Source: Atherix ibis
Lineage: Eukaryota; Arthropoda; Insecta; Diptera; Athericidae
Assembly (NCBI GenBank): GCA_958298945.1
Contig: OY282605.1
Coordinates: forward strand, 123,748,267-123,812,266
Direction: 5' to 3'
DNA: 64,000 nucleotides
Shown here piece by piece: positions 47,301 to 60,838 of the stretch (position 1 is its first letter; each line of letters opens with the position of its first letter). The notes beneath the pieces were generated by a model that was not told where the DNA came from, made no database searches, and saw nothing but the letters and a program-made list of their open reading frames with translations. A program made the position numbers and the translations under genes.

Positions 47301-48519
47301 CAGTATTTTCCATTAATCTATCCTTTTCTGGTATTTGATAACAAAACAATCCCAAGCGCCTAGTTTCCGACCGAGATGATAGCTTAAGCAATGGATTATC
47401 ATAAGGACGAGAGAAGAAATAATGACCCAAAGGTATTAGAAAGAACGAAATTTCATGTATTTCTATTTCATCATATACAAGTGTACATGCGATTCGTCTA
47501 ACAATAAGATTAATTCTAAACAAGCGTTCACTTGAACTGATGTAACTGGCTGAGCATTGGGTGCAATACTGGAGAGCAGAAATACTGATAGGGGTGGCAT
47601 TATCCATTATTTGATAGTGTACGACTTCAACTATTACCTTAATAGGCCACTACCAACCATCGCTTTTCATCCATTGCCTGTCAGACTTTGTATGCCATTA
47701 ATAACCCGAAATAGACGAAAACTTTTTGTGCGGATTGCGAACGAAGAAAACAAAAATGAAAGGGTTGCAGACGCAAATACTAACCCAAGCCACTAAGTGT
47801 CCGCTGTGATTGGCAGTGGTACTCGTGTAGGAATGATAATGCAAATTTGAAGTCACGAAGGTCCCATAGGGGAATAGCATAAATTTCCTCCAATGACATA
47901 AGGTCAATTAGTATACCATTTCGAAATTAGGGTCCCATACCGGAATTACTTGAAAAATTTCATAACACCAAAGGTGAAAGGGTATGAGCGCTTTTACCTT
48001 ATGATATTTCTATAAAAGATTAGCACGTGCTTTTTTCAAAAAAAAAAAAATTATCAAATGCATTTAACTAAAGGTTACTCATTATCAATTGAAACCACAG
48101 AGGGTTGGTATTTACAAAATATCGCACCCATCAACAAGTTAAACTTTTAACCCTGGCCAGATTTGAGGTGCAGCGACGCCTAAATAGTAATTCAATCACT
48201 TACGGTGACAGCATAATAAGTAAGATGACAAAAATTTATCGAGGGGTGCAGACATTTTAGGGTCCGAGAACAGAATTTTAAATTTTCCAAGGATACGGTG
48301 ATAATCTATTTATTTTATTCTAATTTCATATTACCTGTTAGTTCATTTTAATTAGATAATTCTTTTGAAATAGTTTTAGTTACCCTCTTCCATTTAATAA
48401 GATAAGATAAATAATTTTTCAAATAGCTGATGTGATTTTCATTATTTTGAATACTTACCAATATTGCTTAAGTAAAAATTAATTTATAATAATTAATGAA
48501 TTGTTTGTTTGTATGTTGG
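44346..48519. other. Non-coding DNA, no gene recognised
   Basis: 44346-45200 is strongly AT-rich. 45200-46000 and 46400-48000 are more balanced. Frames at 46417-46878 and 47221-47907 overlap each other on opposite strands. Nothing with a recognised domain apart from the uncertain frame listed separately. Confidence 0.5.
47221..47607 (-). other. Unrecognised 128-codon open frame
   Basis: This is the longest minus-strand frame outside the transposon relics. It has a varied amino-acid composition (for example RINLIVRRIACTLVYDEIEI) but no signal peptide, clear membrane segment, repeat or motif I know. The 3' end lies at a plain TAA with no evident polyadenylation context, and a plus-strand frame overlaps its 5' part. 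At this AT content a frame of this length is expected occasionally by chance, so I do not call a gene. Confidence 0.1.
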
Positions 48520-48965
48520 GTTCCTAGGCCATAAGCCAGGGGTAATTTTAGAGCATCCCAGCTATGAATCCAATTGACGACTCCAAGTTTCCGTGTGGGT
48601 GGGTGTTATCAGTGTCCTAAGCGAAGATGCTCCGTTTTTGCTAAGTTAGATCAGTTATAGTTTCACAAATTTTGTGAAGCATGTTAGTATGTTTGATCAG
48701 GTTATAAAGTTGACTTCTAAATGAAATTATTTTATCTAGGAACTTCATAATGCGAGGAACAGTACTCAGAAAGAATTTTAGGGTTTGCTGGCATTTGCTC
48801 AATAATGTGGAATAGTTCGCAGGACGCCTATCTCTATCCGAATGTAGGCAAGGATCTTGAGTAGACTGTATTGTTGATATTTGTCCAGTTCAATGCCAAA
48901 AATAGGGTGTTGTGTGCTATTCATTAAATAGGTGGAGCAGATTAGGGAAAGCTGTGAGCATCAAA
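48520..48965 (-). repeat. Unclassified dispersed repeat, copy 2
   Basis: Minus-strand partner of 11165-11540. Frames such as LDKYQQYSLLKILAYIRIEI, then GVLRTIPHY, are open for about 30 codons before a stop and continue in other frames. This suggests a decayed coding region, but I recognise no domain. It extends further 3' than copy 1 (towards 48520). Confidence 0.5.
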
Positions 48966-51900
48966 GATCAGAGAGTTGCTCCAGCTACTATAATTATTTT
49001 TAATATATATTAAAATAACTGCTAAAGTGAAAATTATCTCTAAAGTAAAAAGAGACTAAAATCTGAACACATTTGCTATGATGATCAATTTAAAAAAAAA
49101 TTCTATTTTCTACCATAAATTTGAAAAAAGAAAAGTAAAAGGGAAAAATTCAAATAAAAAGAAGCACAAATTCATGAACTCTGTTATAAATAAAAATTTT
49201 GTAAAAGTTATCTTGAATACAGGAATAAATTTTAGTCTTTTCTTTAAAGGATCTCAAAAATCTTAATTAAAAAAAATTATTATGAAATTTCGCAACTAAT
49301 TCTAAATAAATAATCAGTTGATATAATAAGTCTTAATAATGAATAATTGAAAAAAAAAATAAGAAATTATAACGAAACCACATCAATTTTGAAGAAAAAC
49401 CTCTCATCTTTATAAAGCGAACCAATCAAGTAAAGATTAACAAAAAAATATTGGGAAAAAAATGTACATCAAATTATGTAACAGTTCGTTTCCTTATTTT
49501 AAATATGAAACCCTTTGTAGAAAGTGAACCAATTTTTTTTGGGTAAACATTTTTTTATTATTTTTGTTGGTTGCTCGAGGTATCATTATGATCCTTCATG
49601 CGGTAATTAATTAACGACTTAAAAGAACTCTTACTGGGTAATTCTTCATCCCTCTGGGGATACAGGCTCGACCCTTATGTGTTGATGTCAGTTTTGAGAG
49701 GGATGCATGTTTATGTTACGATGATAATTTATTTTTGGAATATTTTTTAAACTAAAAACAAAGGTTAACACGAAAGAAAAGTTGAACATTCTCATTTAAT
49801 TGCACAGATCGTTAGAAATTGTTACTGAACGAACGTAAAAAATTTCCACCTCACACAATTTCAAGGTAAATAAAAGCTAAAGCAAAGTATTTTCATTTCA
49901 GAACTTTACACAAATAACCCATAATATATGCAGAGTGAAGCCGATAGAGAAAATCCAAACGTTATTTGATCCGATTCGTGCGAAATGAGTTTGTACTGAC
50001 GTAGAAAAGGTAAAGCTATCCCTAATCATCCCAAGCCAATCCAAGCAAGTCAAAGCTAAGCTTATTCCAGCCCAAGTAAGGTGGCTGCCAAACGAAGCTA
50101 TTCTTAAACATATTGGAGTATTGTACGTTTGTCATTACGAAAAACTCGAGAAACTTTTAAGGGTGGGCAATACACTCACCCAAAACCCAATATGGAGACA
50201 GGATTTTCGGATGGGTCGTTTCGAATAAACAGAAAATTACCAGTAGATGGGCGGTGATTCGTATTAATAAAATTGTACCAGAAATATGTATTTGTGTTGA
50301 CTAGCTTCCCCTTCTAGGGGAGTTACGTTTGTTATTTTATGTTAAAACCTAACGGAAATAGCACAACTCTTACCTCTGGAAAGACTTCCATTTGTCCAAA
50401 TCTCCCCAACGCAATTGAATTAGGAGTGATTTTGTGCGATTTTCTATTCTAAGGTGAACCAAATGACTGAAGCGTAAATGAGGACCACATTCATATTTTC
50501 ATATAATACTCCTCCTGGGAGTTTTCAGTTTTCACAAGTTAAAGAGGCATTAAAACTTTGGAAACCTTTCTCGTATGAACATCTGAAAACCTCAAGGCTT
50601 TGTGGCAACTGGCTCCTGATACGAGTTGGACAACTTTTCAAAGCAATTCTGTGCGCACCAGTTGTGCTCGTACTACAGTTGGACAACTTGTTCTTGGTCA
50701 ATAGTGCCTGCCATTCTATTTTGCCAAACATTTCCTTTACCGAATGGAATTACGTCCGAATGGCATCAACCAAAATAATTTTATAACAAAATTATGATCA
50801 AAAATAAAACCAAAAACTTTTTACAGTATTCTCCGTTTTCGTTCTACTGTGTCCAAATCTTTTATGGTCTTCCTCCACAGCAAAACGTCCCCTTGGACAA
50901 TCCACACCCCCCTAATTCCGTCTCGCCTTTCACAATAGGTACAGTGCAATAATAGTTTAGAACATATTCTAAATTACGTACATATAATATCATAGAAATA
51001 TTGTAAATGTTTGCGTTCACTACGACGAAAATGTCTCATTTCGCCTGAAGTTCAGTTTTGCAGCAAATCAGGATTTTCGCTAAAGTAGTTTTTCTGAACG
51101 AACAATAATAATCTCAAAATAAAGTTAATATTACATTTGACAAAGGAGCCTTGATTGTCTATGGCTTTTCGTCTAATAAGTTCATTTTCAGTCTAACATT
51201 TATAAATTGTTCAAATAAGCGAAATACAACGGAATAAATATAATGAAAATGAATGGTGTATGAAGTTCTGAAAAACTAATTTCATATTCTAAAATAATAA
51301 TACTAAGTTGATTAGTACTCGTAAAGTAATTGTATAAGCATAAGCTAAGCACAGTACGTACAATCGTTGGAGTTGATTTATTTCTACGGCTAATTCTAGT
51401 TTCTAAAAATTATAACTTATTCGAATAATAGAAAATTTCAAAAAGTACGAGTATGTACAAAACTAATAAATTGCAATTTTTATTACTATTTATGATTAGA
51501 ACTATTATTAATTAAATGGAAAATATTAAAAAGAAGTCAAATGAGATGAATTTTTATTTTTAATTAAAAAAAATGGTCAAATTGTTATAAAAAAATATCA
51601 ATTGATTCTCCATTCTCCAATACATTTAAAGAAAGCGCGTATTTTCTACTCGTAGTTGTGTTATGGAACCAAGAATGTAACCCTTTATTTGTACCAAGAA
51701 ATTTGATATTTTGAAAATCCTTTGTCTAGTCCAGAACAAATATTTGACTTCGTTTAAAATTATTCATTCTCTGGCATCAGTTCTCTATTTTGGTCCAGGA
51801 ACTGTACTAAAACAAAAACTTGCTCCCCCCATACCTAACAGCGTAAATTACTCTAAACGATATCAAAAACTATTCATATTTGATTTGGAAGAAGTTGGTA

Positions 51901-53059
51901 TGTAAAGTGACTCCGGTAATATGAACATAAGTAGGAGTATAGGAAATCATAAGAGAGAGTGACACAAGTATAACCATTCATCTTCACCTTTCCGAAGGGT
52001 ATATTTAGAAGAACGGTGGCGTTTGTAAAACAACGTAAGTCCATAGATGTTAATGAAGCATTTATTACAAAGTCAACCGAGTTATTTGTGCTTTGTACTA
52101 TGCAAATACTCGACTCTGAAAAGCCAATGTAAATATTCTTGTGTGCTTTCCTAGAGCTTATTAAAATTTTAGAATAGTTGCATCCATTTTAGTCGAATAG
52201 TAATTTTCCAGTTCACGTTCTCACAAAATAATATAAACCAACCACCATTCGAAAATATCAACGTATGTATCTATGTTTGCTTTGAAAATCTTCTTATTAT
52301 CACCAACATTAAATAAAAAAAATTCTCACTAACTTATGTGAATTAGTAAAACAGATTTACGTACACTAAGTTTTAATTAAATTCAATAGTTTTTACTTAT
52401 TATTTTTTCTCCGATTAGTGGAGGATTATGGATTATTCCACAAATATCATTCAAAACTTATAAAATTCCTATAAACAAGTTTTAGTAAAATTAAAAAAAA
52501 AAATTTGGAATATTTAATGGAAAATTTACAAAATATGAAAACATTTATAAACATAAAAAAATGATTTTTAGAAATTGAATTTCGTCAATTCTGTTTAAGA
52601 AATTTTTTCAATTCTTTCATAATAGGTAATTTTAAGTGAGTCACATGCAATAGCATACATATGTTACTTACAATTTTAAAGAAATAATAATATTTTTCCT
52701 ATTTCTATCCAATAATACAATTAAATAATCATGTTACAGGATAAAGTGGGTCCATGAATAGTAAGAAATGATCAATTGGGTATTATGAGTACGACCAAGC
52801 AAAACCTTAACAAGTCACTCCAACAAGAGTAAGCTTTTTTTTTGAATATTAAAAAAATTCTTTCATAATTTTAAGGTTCTTCTTAAATATAAAATTAATA
52901 AAGTTATTACTTAAATAAAATATAGAAAAAAATCAGCCTGAACGCCAGTGGATACCAATAAATGGTTATCCATTTTGTAGTTGAAAATGTGTTGCCTTGT
53001 TGCTTAGCAGTTGTTATATATATAAATATTATTTATAGTAATATTTAGTTAACTTAATA
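48966..53059. other. Non-coding DNA, no gene recognised
   Basis: 48966-49600 and 51230-51620 are strongly AT-rich. 49900-51100 is more balanced, with frames at 50478-50786 (plus) and 50525-50731 (minus) that overlap and lack domains. A cluster of CCAAGC/CAAGC words lies at about 50030-50080. TACTCGTA-type octamers occur at 51316, 51446 and 51647. Confidence 0.55.
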
Positions 53060-53822
53060 ATTGCCATTTTATATTATGGATTGTTTAACTATCAAAAAAT
53101 GTGTTAAATATGAAAAACATTAGAAAATATACAATGATTCTGTCAAACGAACATTTCTGTGCATGTATCAATAAGCAAAACTACCAAATATGAGGCTCTG
53201 AAAACCCCACAAGGCACTATGAACTAGCCATTTTATCTGCGGAAAGTGACTGCATGTTGTGAATTTTGCTGTGAAGGAGTCACTTTGGAAATGAGGAATG
53301 AGAGATCTTTATAGTCAATTCTGAGAGTTACAGAATTATGGTAACATATTTTGTTTGCCTAAACTTGAAGATTTAAATTTGGACATTATGTGGTTTCAAT
53401 AAAATGATACTACAAGCTACATAACACGATAAATTTTGGCTTTATTACGCAAAATTTTTCCAAAACCTGTGATTTTGAGATTTTATGATGTCAATTGTCC
53501 TCTAAAATAGTAAGATTTGATGCTGCTAAACTTTGTCTTATAAGGCTATATTGACAAAAGCAATCCTTAAATTTTAGAGCATGTAAAAAAAGAAATCCAT
53601 CAAGTAATGACCAAATTACAGTCAGAAATGTGCCACAGCTTCATCCGAAATTAGCTCAAAAGGATCGAGTCCTGAGAAATGTCTTGTTGCGACTATTTAA
53701 ATGCTATTATATTGTATGTATAGTAGTAAAGTCTAAGCAATATAATAAAAAATACTTTTATCAATATTTTAGGTGCATTTTATTTAACTTAACTGTCCGA
53801 GGCACAAATTGGATAACTCTAT
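53060..53822 (+). mobile_element. Tc1/mariner-superfamily relic, family 2 copy C
   Basis: It has the same edges as copy B (GCCATTTTATATTATGG at 53063; AAATTGGATAACTCT near 53806-53820). The plus strand reads ILSNEHFCACINKQN at about 53146, where the catalytic SDE has become SNE, followed by degraded equivalents of the FENE and VN.E.YR.M blocks near 53285-53345 and the 3' half. The total is about 760 bp, so roughly 40% of a full element is missing. Stops throughout. Confidence 0.75.
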
Positions 53823-56800
53823 ATGTGCTTTACAAGCTTGAATAGAACGAATTTCAGTAATTTAGTAATAATTATTTTTTAAAAATTCTAATATAATAAT
53901 TTTATTAGAAAATTCGAGTTAAAAGTTTTAGAAATTAAGAAATATATTTTGGATTGAGCAGAATTTTTTTGGGTTTCAACTAAGCAGATTCGTAGTGTCC
54001 TACCAAACAGAATCATCCCTGGGATTTAGCTAGCAGATTCAAGCTAGCATCAAATTTGTTATGATTACGATTTTCTTATTATGGGAAAATAGTACGATCA
54101 CTAAAAATAGTGTGAGTTGGATTCTAAAGAAATTCTCCCAGATTACCGGTGTGCAATTTGCATATTTATAAATTTGAAAACGAGCCACTATGAATAAACG
54201 GAGATGAGTTTCTGTAATCTAAGTAAGTAACCAGTTTGACTACTCGTAAAGAAAATCAGGGTGAACATCTCATCTTCAGGTATTAAGTGTAAAAAGACAG
54301 TCGACGGTTGGTGAGGTCATATCTTTGGAGGGAAACTAACAAGTTTAACTGTTGCTTGACCGCTCGACTTTCTGTTCTAGCTGGCAAGAAAAGGTCATTT
54401 CGCGGATTTCTTAAATTAGTTTAAAAGAAGACTTCGACGGGTTCATATAGTTTCGTGTGCCATAAAACGTCTAAGGACAAAATAAAATAATCGATTTAAT
54501 TTGAGCTTAAAAAGTGATTTTTGTTCTCTTCAAATAATGTGAAAATCAATTTCAATTCTTTAAAATCAATTCATGGTAGAAAATAATAATTGTCAAAAAA
54601 CAGGTAATAATTATTTATATATAGAAAAATGTGTATAAAATGGATTATTTAAAGAAAGTTTTATTTCTTTCTAAAATTGATATAATAATTTTATTATTTG
54701 CACAATTACTTTTTTGTTGTTGAATATTATTTTTTTTTGATAGAAGAAAAAAGTGATTTTTAACTAAGAACTTGACTAAGGGATAAATTTGAGTAACATT
54801 TATTCTTGTTACATTAAAATTTCTTAGCTATTATTTGTTTTGTAATCTCTCACAGACGAAATTCATTCCAATTGCACAGTGAGCTGAATAGTATAGACGA
54901 TTTTCTGCAAATATGGGGTCCCATGAGGAGCGAGTGATTGTTTATATGATGTCATTCGTTCTGTACACCTTATCTGGGCGAATGAATATTTGTCGCGTAC
55001 AAAGCCTAAGCCATCAGCTAGGTGATGCATTTATCCTGTTTTTCCATGGACCTTAATGGTTTTAGATCATTAATATTTTTCCATGTACACGATACACGAC
55101 TATGTGCATACTTTATTTTTGTCCAGTCATAGAGTAGATGGACTTCCTAAGTTCAGTGAGGCAAAGCAGTCGCCATTCTATATGCACAGGGACTCAAAGA
55201 ATAATTAGGCGGCTGTACGTTTTTGTATTTATTCAGTGCACTTTTCTGTAGAGCTGGTTGAATGGATCCTCTATACGGTACGAAATTTAAATATATGGTG
55301 CATTCATGTAAGTTGAAATGAATCCAGTAAAAGTGCCCACATGGCGGTGATGGTTGCTCGAGTAGGCTACTGGGAGAAATTGTTTTTTACGAAGTTGGCT
55401 GCACCCGTAGGTGCAGGAGGCAGAAAAGTTTATAGCCGCTAGCAGAGTAGTGCAATTCGCGCGCGAAACAAACAACAAAAATATTTAGTCCGTGGCAGGC
55501 AAGGCGGTCCGTAGTTTACTACTGTTCGCAGTAGGTAGAAGGCAATAGCTGATAGGTAGTTGGCAGAAGGTAAATGATTATAGCAGCATACCTCACAGAA
55601 ATGTTTATATTCGCATTGACTCTCAGAGTTCCTAATAAGTAGTGCTTGAATAGTAGAAGCCTCCAATCTCTCACTCCATTATCACTATCCTATAGTCTCT
55701 TTATCAATGGCCAATTTGGAATGAGCTTCGGTTCGGTTTTTTTGCATTTAGAGTTTTGTGCGCGCAGAAAATAGCCGCGTGATGCATGTGCAACTATCAT
55801 CGTCAGCCAGTGTACACGTCCGCTGCAGAGTCGATTTGTGCGAATTACGAATAGAGAAATTCCATCGAGACCATACAGCCTATGTGGCCTTAAGAGTGAA
55901 GCAAAGTCAATGGGTCTATGATGTCTATATAACGCGTAGTGGCATCAGCATTCTTCTATGTCCGCATTCGAATGGGTACCATTCCCAATGCATAACTCCC
56001 ATGTTATGAATGCATTGCATCGCGAAAACAAAACAGCGCCATAAAAAGGAATACTAGCACGACAAAACCAAAAAGAATACGTACACCATCCAACTCGAAC
56101 ATGGGAACAAAAGCCGAAATATACTCATGGGCGAGGCAGATCTCATCGTTTTCTAATTCTAAATATGGCTGCGAACATTTCGAGGCTGAGGATGCCTTTT
56201 ATGGCGTAGTCAATCCTTTATCTATTACCAAGGAATTCTCACTAGAATGCTGAAGTGTTAGTGAAGTCTGGAAATTATCCCGGATGACGTTCAATCACTC
56301 TAGACAGCCATCGATGCTAACGTAGAATTCATTAATTATTGTCCTGCATTGTTCCATGACTTTTCTTTTTTCGAATTCAATTGAGGCCAGAGAAAAAAAA
56401 TACAAATGTGCAGATAAATCTCTATAAAGTCGATGAGTTCATCTCAATTTATGCGGATTCAAGGTGTTAGCCATTCAGTATTATTAGCGCGATAGCTTCA
56501 TCAGTCCGAGACAACACCTACTCTGACATTTACAAACGAACTAAATCGAAATACTATAAATTATTCAATAGAGATTTTCGAAAATAGAATTGATATTCTT
56601 AACTTGATCATTTATTTCCCATACTTTTGCTGTGGCTCCCATTTTACATTTATATACATACGCTCATTCCAGCTTTTTCAATTAAGTTCATGAAATATAA
56701 TAAATCCAAATTAACAAAATAATATTTAAGGAAAAAAGAAGTCTCATACAAAACGGACTGGATATATTTTTTTTAGAGTTATTTCTGGTAGCATTTTTAT

Positions 56801-57413
56801 TAAATGTAAATTCTTAGTACCTTATATTTAGGTCACGAAGGATCACACTATTATTCTTATAAGAGAGATCGTCGGAGGACTTTCGATTGAAGGGAGTAAA
56901 TTCAACCGAAAGAAGGAACGCTAGGTTGATCTTCAAATTTTTATTCTATATCATTATCTCCGTTTTAACCATTTAACTAAAAGTTTTTGTAGTTGTATGT
57001 AGTGTCGTTCATTTCAATTCTTTTTAGTTCTCTGTGTAGGTTCCATACCAAATGTTTATCCATGTGGAGTATAAACACTTTTTTCGTGAGCTCTTATTCT
57101 ACATTTTCTATACCAGTTTCGAAGGAATGAATATGATTTTATGAATGATAGATTTTTGTGAATTGACAGCATCGCAGTATCATCATTATATATAGATATT
57201 CAGGGATATCATCGTTATACAATATATAGATATCGTTGCAAGGAATATCATAGGTATGAATATTATACGGTAGAGGACCAAGAATACTATGCTGAAAGAT
57301 ACCAGCGAAAATAAAAAATATCTCGAAAAATTCGATATTTTCAGCTATTTGAAAATATGTTTGGAAGCATAAGATTTCGATGATAAGAAAATAAGGATTG
57401 GGGATTTTCTTGA
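53823..57413. other. Non-coding DNA; balanced island at 54.8-56.6 kb
   Basis: 53823-54800 is AT-rich. From about 54830 to 56650 the composition is more balanced, with CG-containing words (for example GCGCGCG near 55460), and frames at 55287-55666 (minus) and 55758-56009 (plus) without family signatures. 57160-57300 is a degenerate GATATC/ATATAGATATC-rich patch. TACTCGTA occurs at 54241. Confidence 0.5.
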
Positions 57414-57544
57414 ATTTCCGAAGTACGTGTAGGTACCATATACTTGATCAAATACATTTGATCCGAATTACGTTGTACCTACACGTACTTCGATTTCCGA
57501 AGTAAGTGTAGGTACAAGAATGCCATACTTGATCAAATACATTT
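57414..57544. repeat. Composite inverted plus direct repeat
   Basis: CGAAGTACGTGTAGGTAC (57419-57436) pairs exactly with 57475-57492. Immediately after, 57493-57544 repeats 57414-57459 in direct orientation with one substitution and a ~6-base insertion. The order is copy, inverted copy, copy. Confidence 0.92.
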
Positions 57545-60500
57545 AAGATATCTAGGAATACACCTGGCCAATACGATTCTGCTCAAGAGAAGATGCTATA
57601 TAGTCTGTTCAGTTCTAACACGATGACTGTTCAGTTCTAAATCTAAAATGCTGATTAGGAATTATATTATGACAGGCAAGAATGACGTATAAACAATTTA
57701 GGATAAGTGTTGTTAGGATTTTTACTAAGATTAATAGGCGGTCTATTTGTCTGTATTTATTTGGTGGATTTCAATTCAAAGAGAAATAATATAATTGATT
57801 TGAATAAACTGCAAAATAGAAATAATCATCATAAACATAGATATTGAGATATTGTAATGCACAATAGTACTTACATTTTTTAAGTACATCTTATATGTAA
57901 TTGTTCAACCAGAAGTTTCAAGTTTTTCTTAATATTAAACTATAGGTACTATAATTAAGACAAATTCGATAGGGAATAATTTTTAGTTAAATAAAAAATT
58001 ATAATATCAAATTATTGCTCCTATGCTTACAAGAAAAAATTTAAATGGTACTGGTTAAAAATGCGTCTTATTATATAATATTGTATAATCAAAATTTTCT
58101 GTGAATTTTTTGGTTTGGAATTTTTTTTCATTTATTTGCAGTTATAAAATAAAAGTATTAATAGAAAAATATTAATTATCATACAAAATGTCTTAAATAA
58201 ATTGAAATTTTTGAACACGTTAAATAAAAAAAATATGTTAATATTCGCAAAATATTTTAAATCTGTTTTTAAATACCTTTAATTTATATGCAACTTTATA
58301 ATAAAAAATATTTAACTAGAGCATATTAAAAATCAATTTAAATTATTTTAAAATAACAATAAATAAGTTAACATTTCTTATGTTCTGATTTTTGTATATT
58401 TTAATTTAGTGGAATAAATAATTTTCTTTAGCTTAATTTAATAAAATAATTAATTTAAAAAATTGAACGGTTTTAGTTAGAAATGTGCCTTTGCCTAAAA
58501 AGTATTTATTTTTTATATTGTATTATTTTAATATTTATATGAAAGATTTTGTTTTCTTTTTATTAATTTCTATAAAAAAATAAGTTATCAGAATTTAGTA
58601 TAATGGTCATAATTTCAGCACACTATATCATTCCACCTTCTTTGTTATATACAAAATATTATCGTATATAAAAGTTGTTAATGTGTAATGAACTGAAATT
58701 CAAAAGATTTCATTATATTTGGTTTTTTCTTTATATTTTTGACTAGTTTTATATACGATAGCCGATATACTGTAGATATTCGTATAACTAAAGGGAATGG
58801 GTACTGGTTAGTATTGGTGTTAGTATATTAGTATTTATGGATGCACTTATATAAGCCTACCAGGGCTGATAATAAAATCTGTGCCTCTAGCATGTGTACG
58901 AGTCAGGAAAATTTTCAATTAGGAATTTTGTTCGAATGCGAAAGCCTCTTGTTTTTTCTCATAGGACGTGTGCAGATGAGAAACGCATATAAAACAAATG
59001 ACATCGGCCCGTCCAAAAATGCTGTCAGTTACACTCGGTCTAGAGCAATCCTAGTGATATATCAGGCTGCGTATGTGCTTCGCATTCGACGGAAGCAATA
59101 CGGTCATACCACAGCAACATAAGTACGTACAATTCTGTATTCAAACCTGCATATGAGCTTATCCTTTCGCCACCCTCTAGTCGATACGTCCCCTGGATTT
59201 CGGTTGCCTTTACATCTATTCAACGAATAGATACCATCTATCTACTACTGTTCGAAAATGTATGCGGAGACCGCCTACGAGCTATGCAAGTTGACCATGC
59301 ATCAAACCTCTACGTTGCATTCGTAGTTCATACTAGACTACTCCTATAAAATGGTATGAGCAATAGTTCACTATTGTGACTCTAGTACCTACAGTGCCTT
59401 TTTCCTTATGCCTATTTTCATAAAAATTTGGGTATGGGTAGTTCGATGGTAGGAATTTTGTTTTTATTATTTTTATCTATTTTGTTGTCGTTGTTTTTTT
59501 TCCTCTTCTGATAATGTTTTTACCGAATTCCGCTGACAAATGCGATCGTACAATGGTTGTGTTCATGTACATGCATAGTTCCAGGGTATCCTAAAGCATA
59601 GGAAGCTTGAAATTTTGCCGCCAATACTATGCGTTGATTTGTGTGCGTATCTGTTTGTTTTGTGGATGCACAAACATGAAATTTTAACGCAATTGCATCG
59701 CTGCACTTTAATGCAATTTTCCAAAAATGCGTCTATATTTCCCAAAAATGAAACAAAAATCATTATTTTCTGCTAACGATACAAGCGGAATTGGTGATTC
59801 GCAGGGCTGGTCGTATCTGGAGGTTTCCGATTAAAATGGGCTTAGGGTTGTTTTCTATTCTCATCCCTTTGCGAATGGCATGCCAAGACTTTTAGGCCTA
59901 TGCTTGCTTATTTCCATTTCGCCTTTGCTTATGTTATGCACATCTGTGTTGTCTTTTCTCTCTCACATACACGCCTAGTGCCTATACAAGTATATTTTTG
60001 TATGATAGTATATGATATTCAAACAACAACAAAAAAAATATTAACTAAAAATAAAAGAAAATAAATTTTGTTCAAAATTTGCTTTGCATATCAGAAATAT
60101 TTTGCGCATGCATTTAGACACAGACACGATAAATTTTCTATTCGCTTTGTTTTTTATTTTTTTATTTAAAGAAAAACTACATATCTACATTTTTAATAAA
60201 ACTACTAATACCAACCACTTCTATTATTTTCAATAATTAATAGAATTCATGAAATATGAAGGATATAAATTGTATTTAAAAATTGCTTATACTTGACAAA
60301 TTAATAACGGATCAAATTAACATCAGATATTTTCGAAAAAATACCAAATTTTTAAATGATAGAAATTATTAAGTGAAAAAGAGAAGCAAACATTTTACTT
60401 AGAATTAATTATTTTTATAAGATGAAAATTTGAAAGTTTTCTTCGTATACTATTTTTTGTATTAATGGAAAAAGAAATTATGTATTTTTAACAATTTTAA

Positions 60501-60838
60501 AATGAAATGAATTCGGATTTGCCTAAATACATGTTCTTTGCAAAAATTTGCTTCTTATATCTGTGAATTTTTAAATACAGTTGCTTTTGGATAATAATCT
60601 TTAATTTATATTTAACTTGTAAATAAAGAACCATCAAATTTGGCTTTCAAAATAAAAGTTATATAAAACACACTTAAATTCAGATTTCTATAAGTTTTTT
60701 TATTTCATTATATAATATAAACATTGCAATTGTATAATATAACTTCATTCAAATGGCCACCACGAGACCTTTTGCAGGACGTGGTCCTTTTAAAGTAATT
60801 TTTGATGACCTTTTCGCATATGCCGGAATGAAATTCCA
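57545..60838. other. Non-coding DNA, no gene recognised
   Basis: 57740-58780 and 60000-60720 are strongly AT-rich. 58800-59990 is more balanced and carries a 93-codon plus frame (58841-59122) with no recognised domain. A short frame from ATG 60754 runs into the duplicated unit and is not recognised. Confidence 0.55.

Noticed and set aside
47221..47907. Possible gene pair from overlapping opposite-strand frames
   Set aside because: The frames overlap antiparallel, have no domains, and their lengths are plausible by chance. Kept only as a very low-confidence feature for the longest frame.
50030..50080. Telomere- or satellite-like CCAAGC repeats
   Set aside because: Only a few irregularly spaced words over about 50 bases; not a tandem array.
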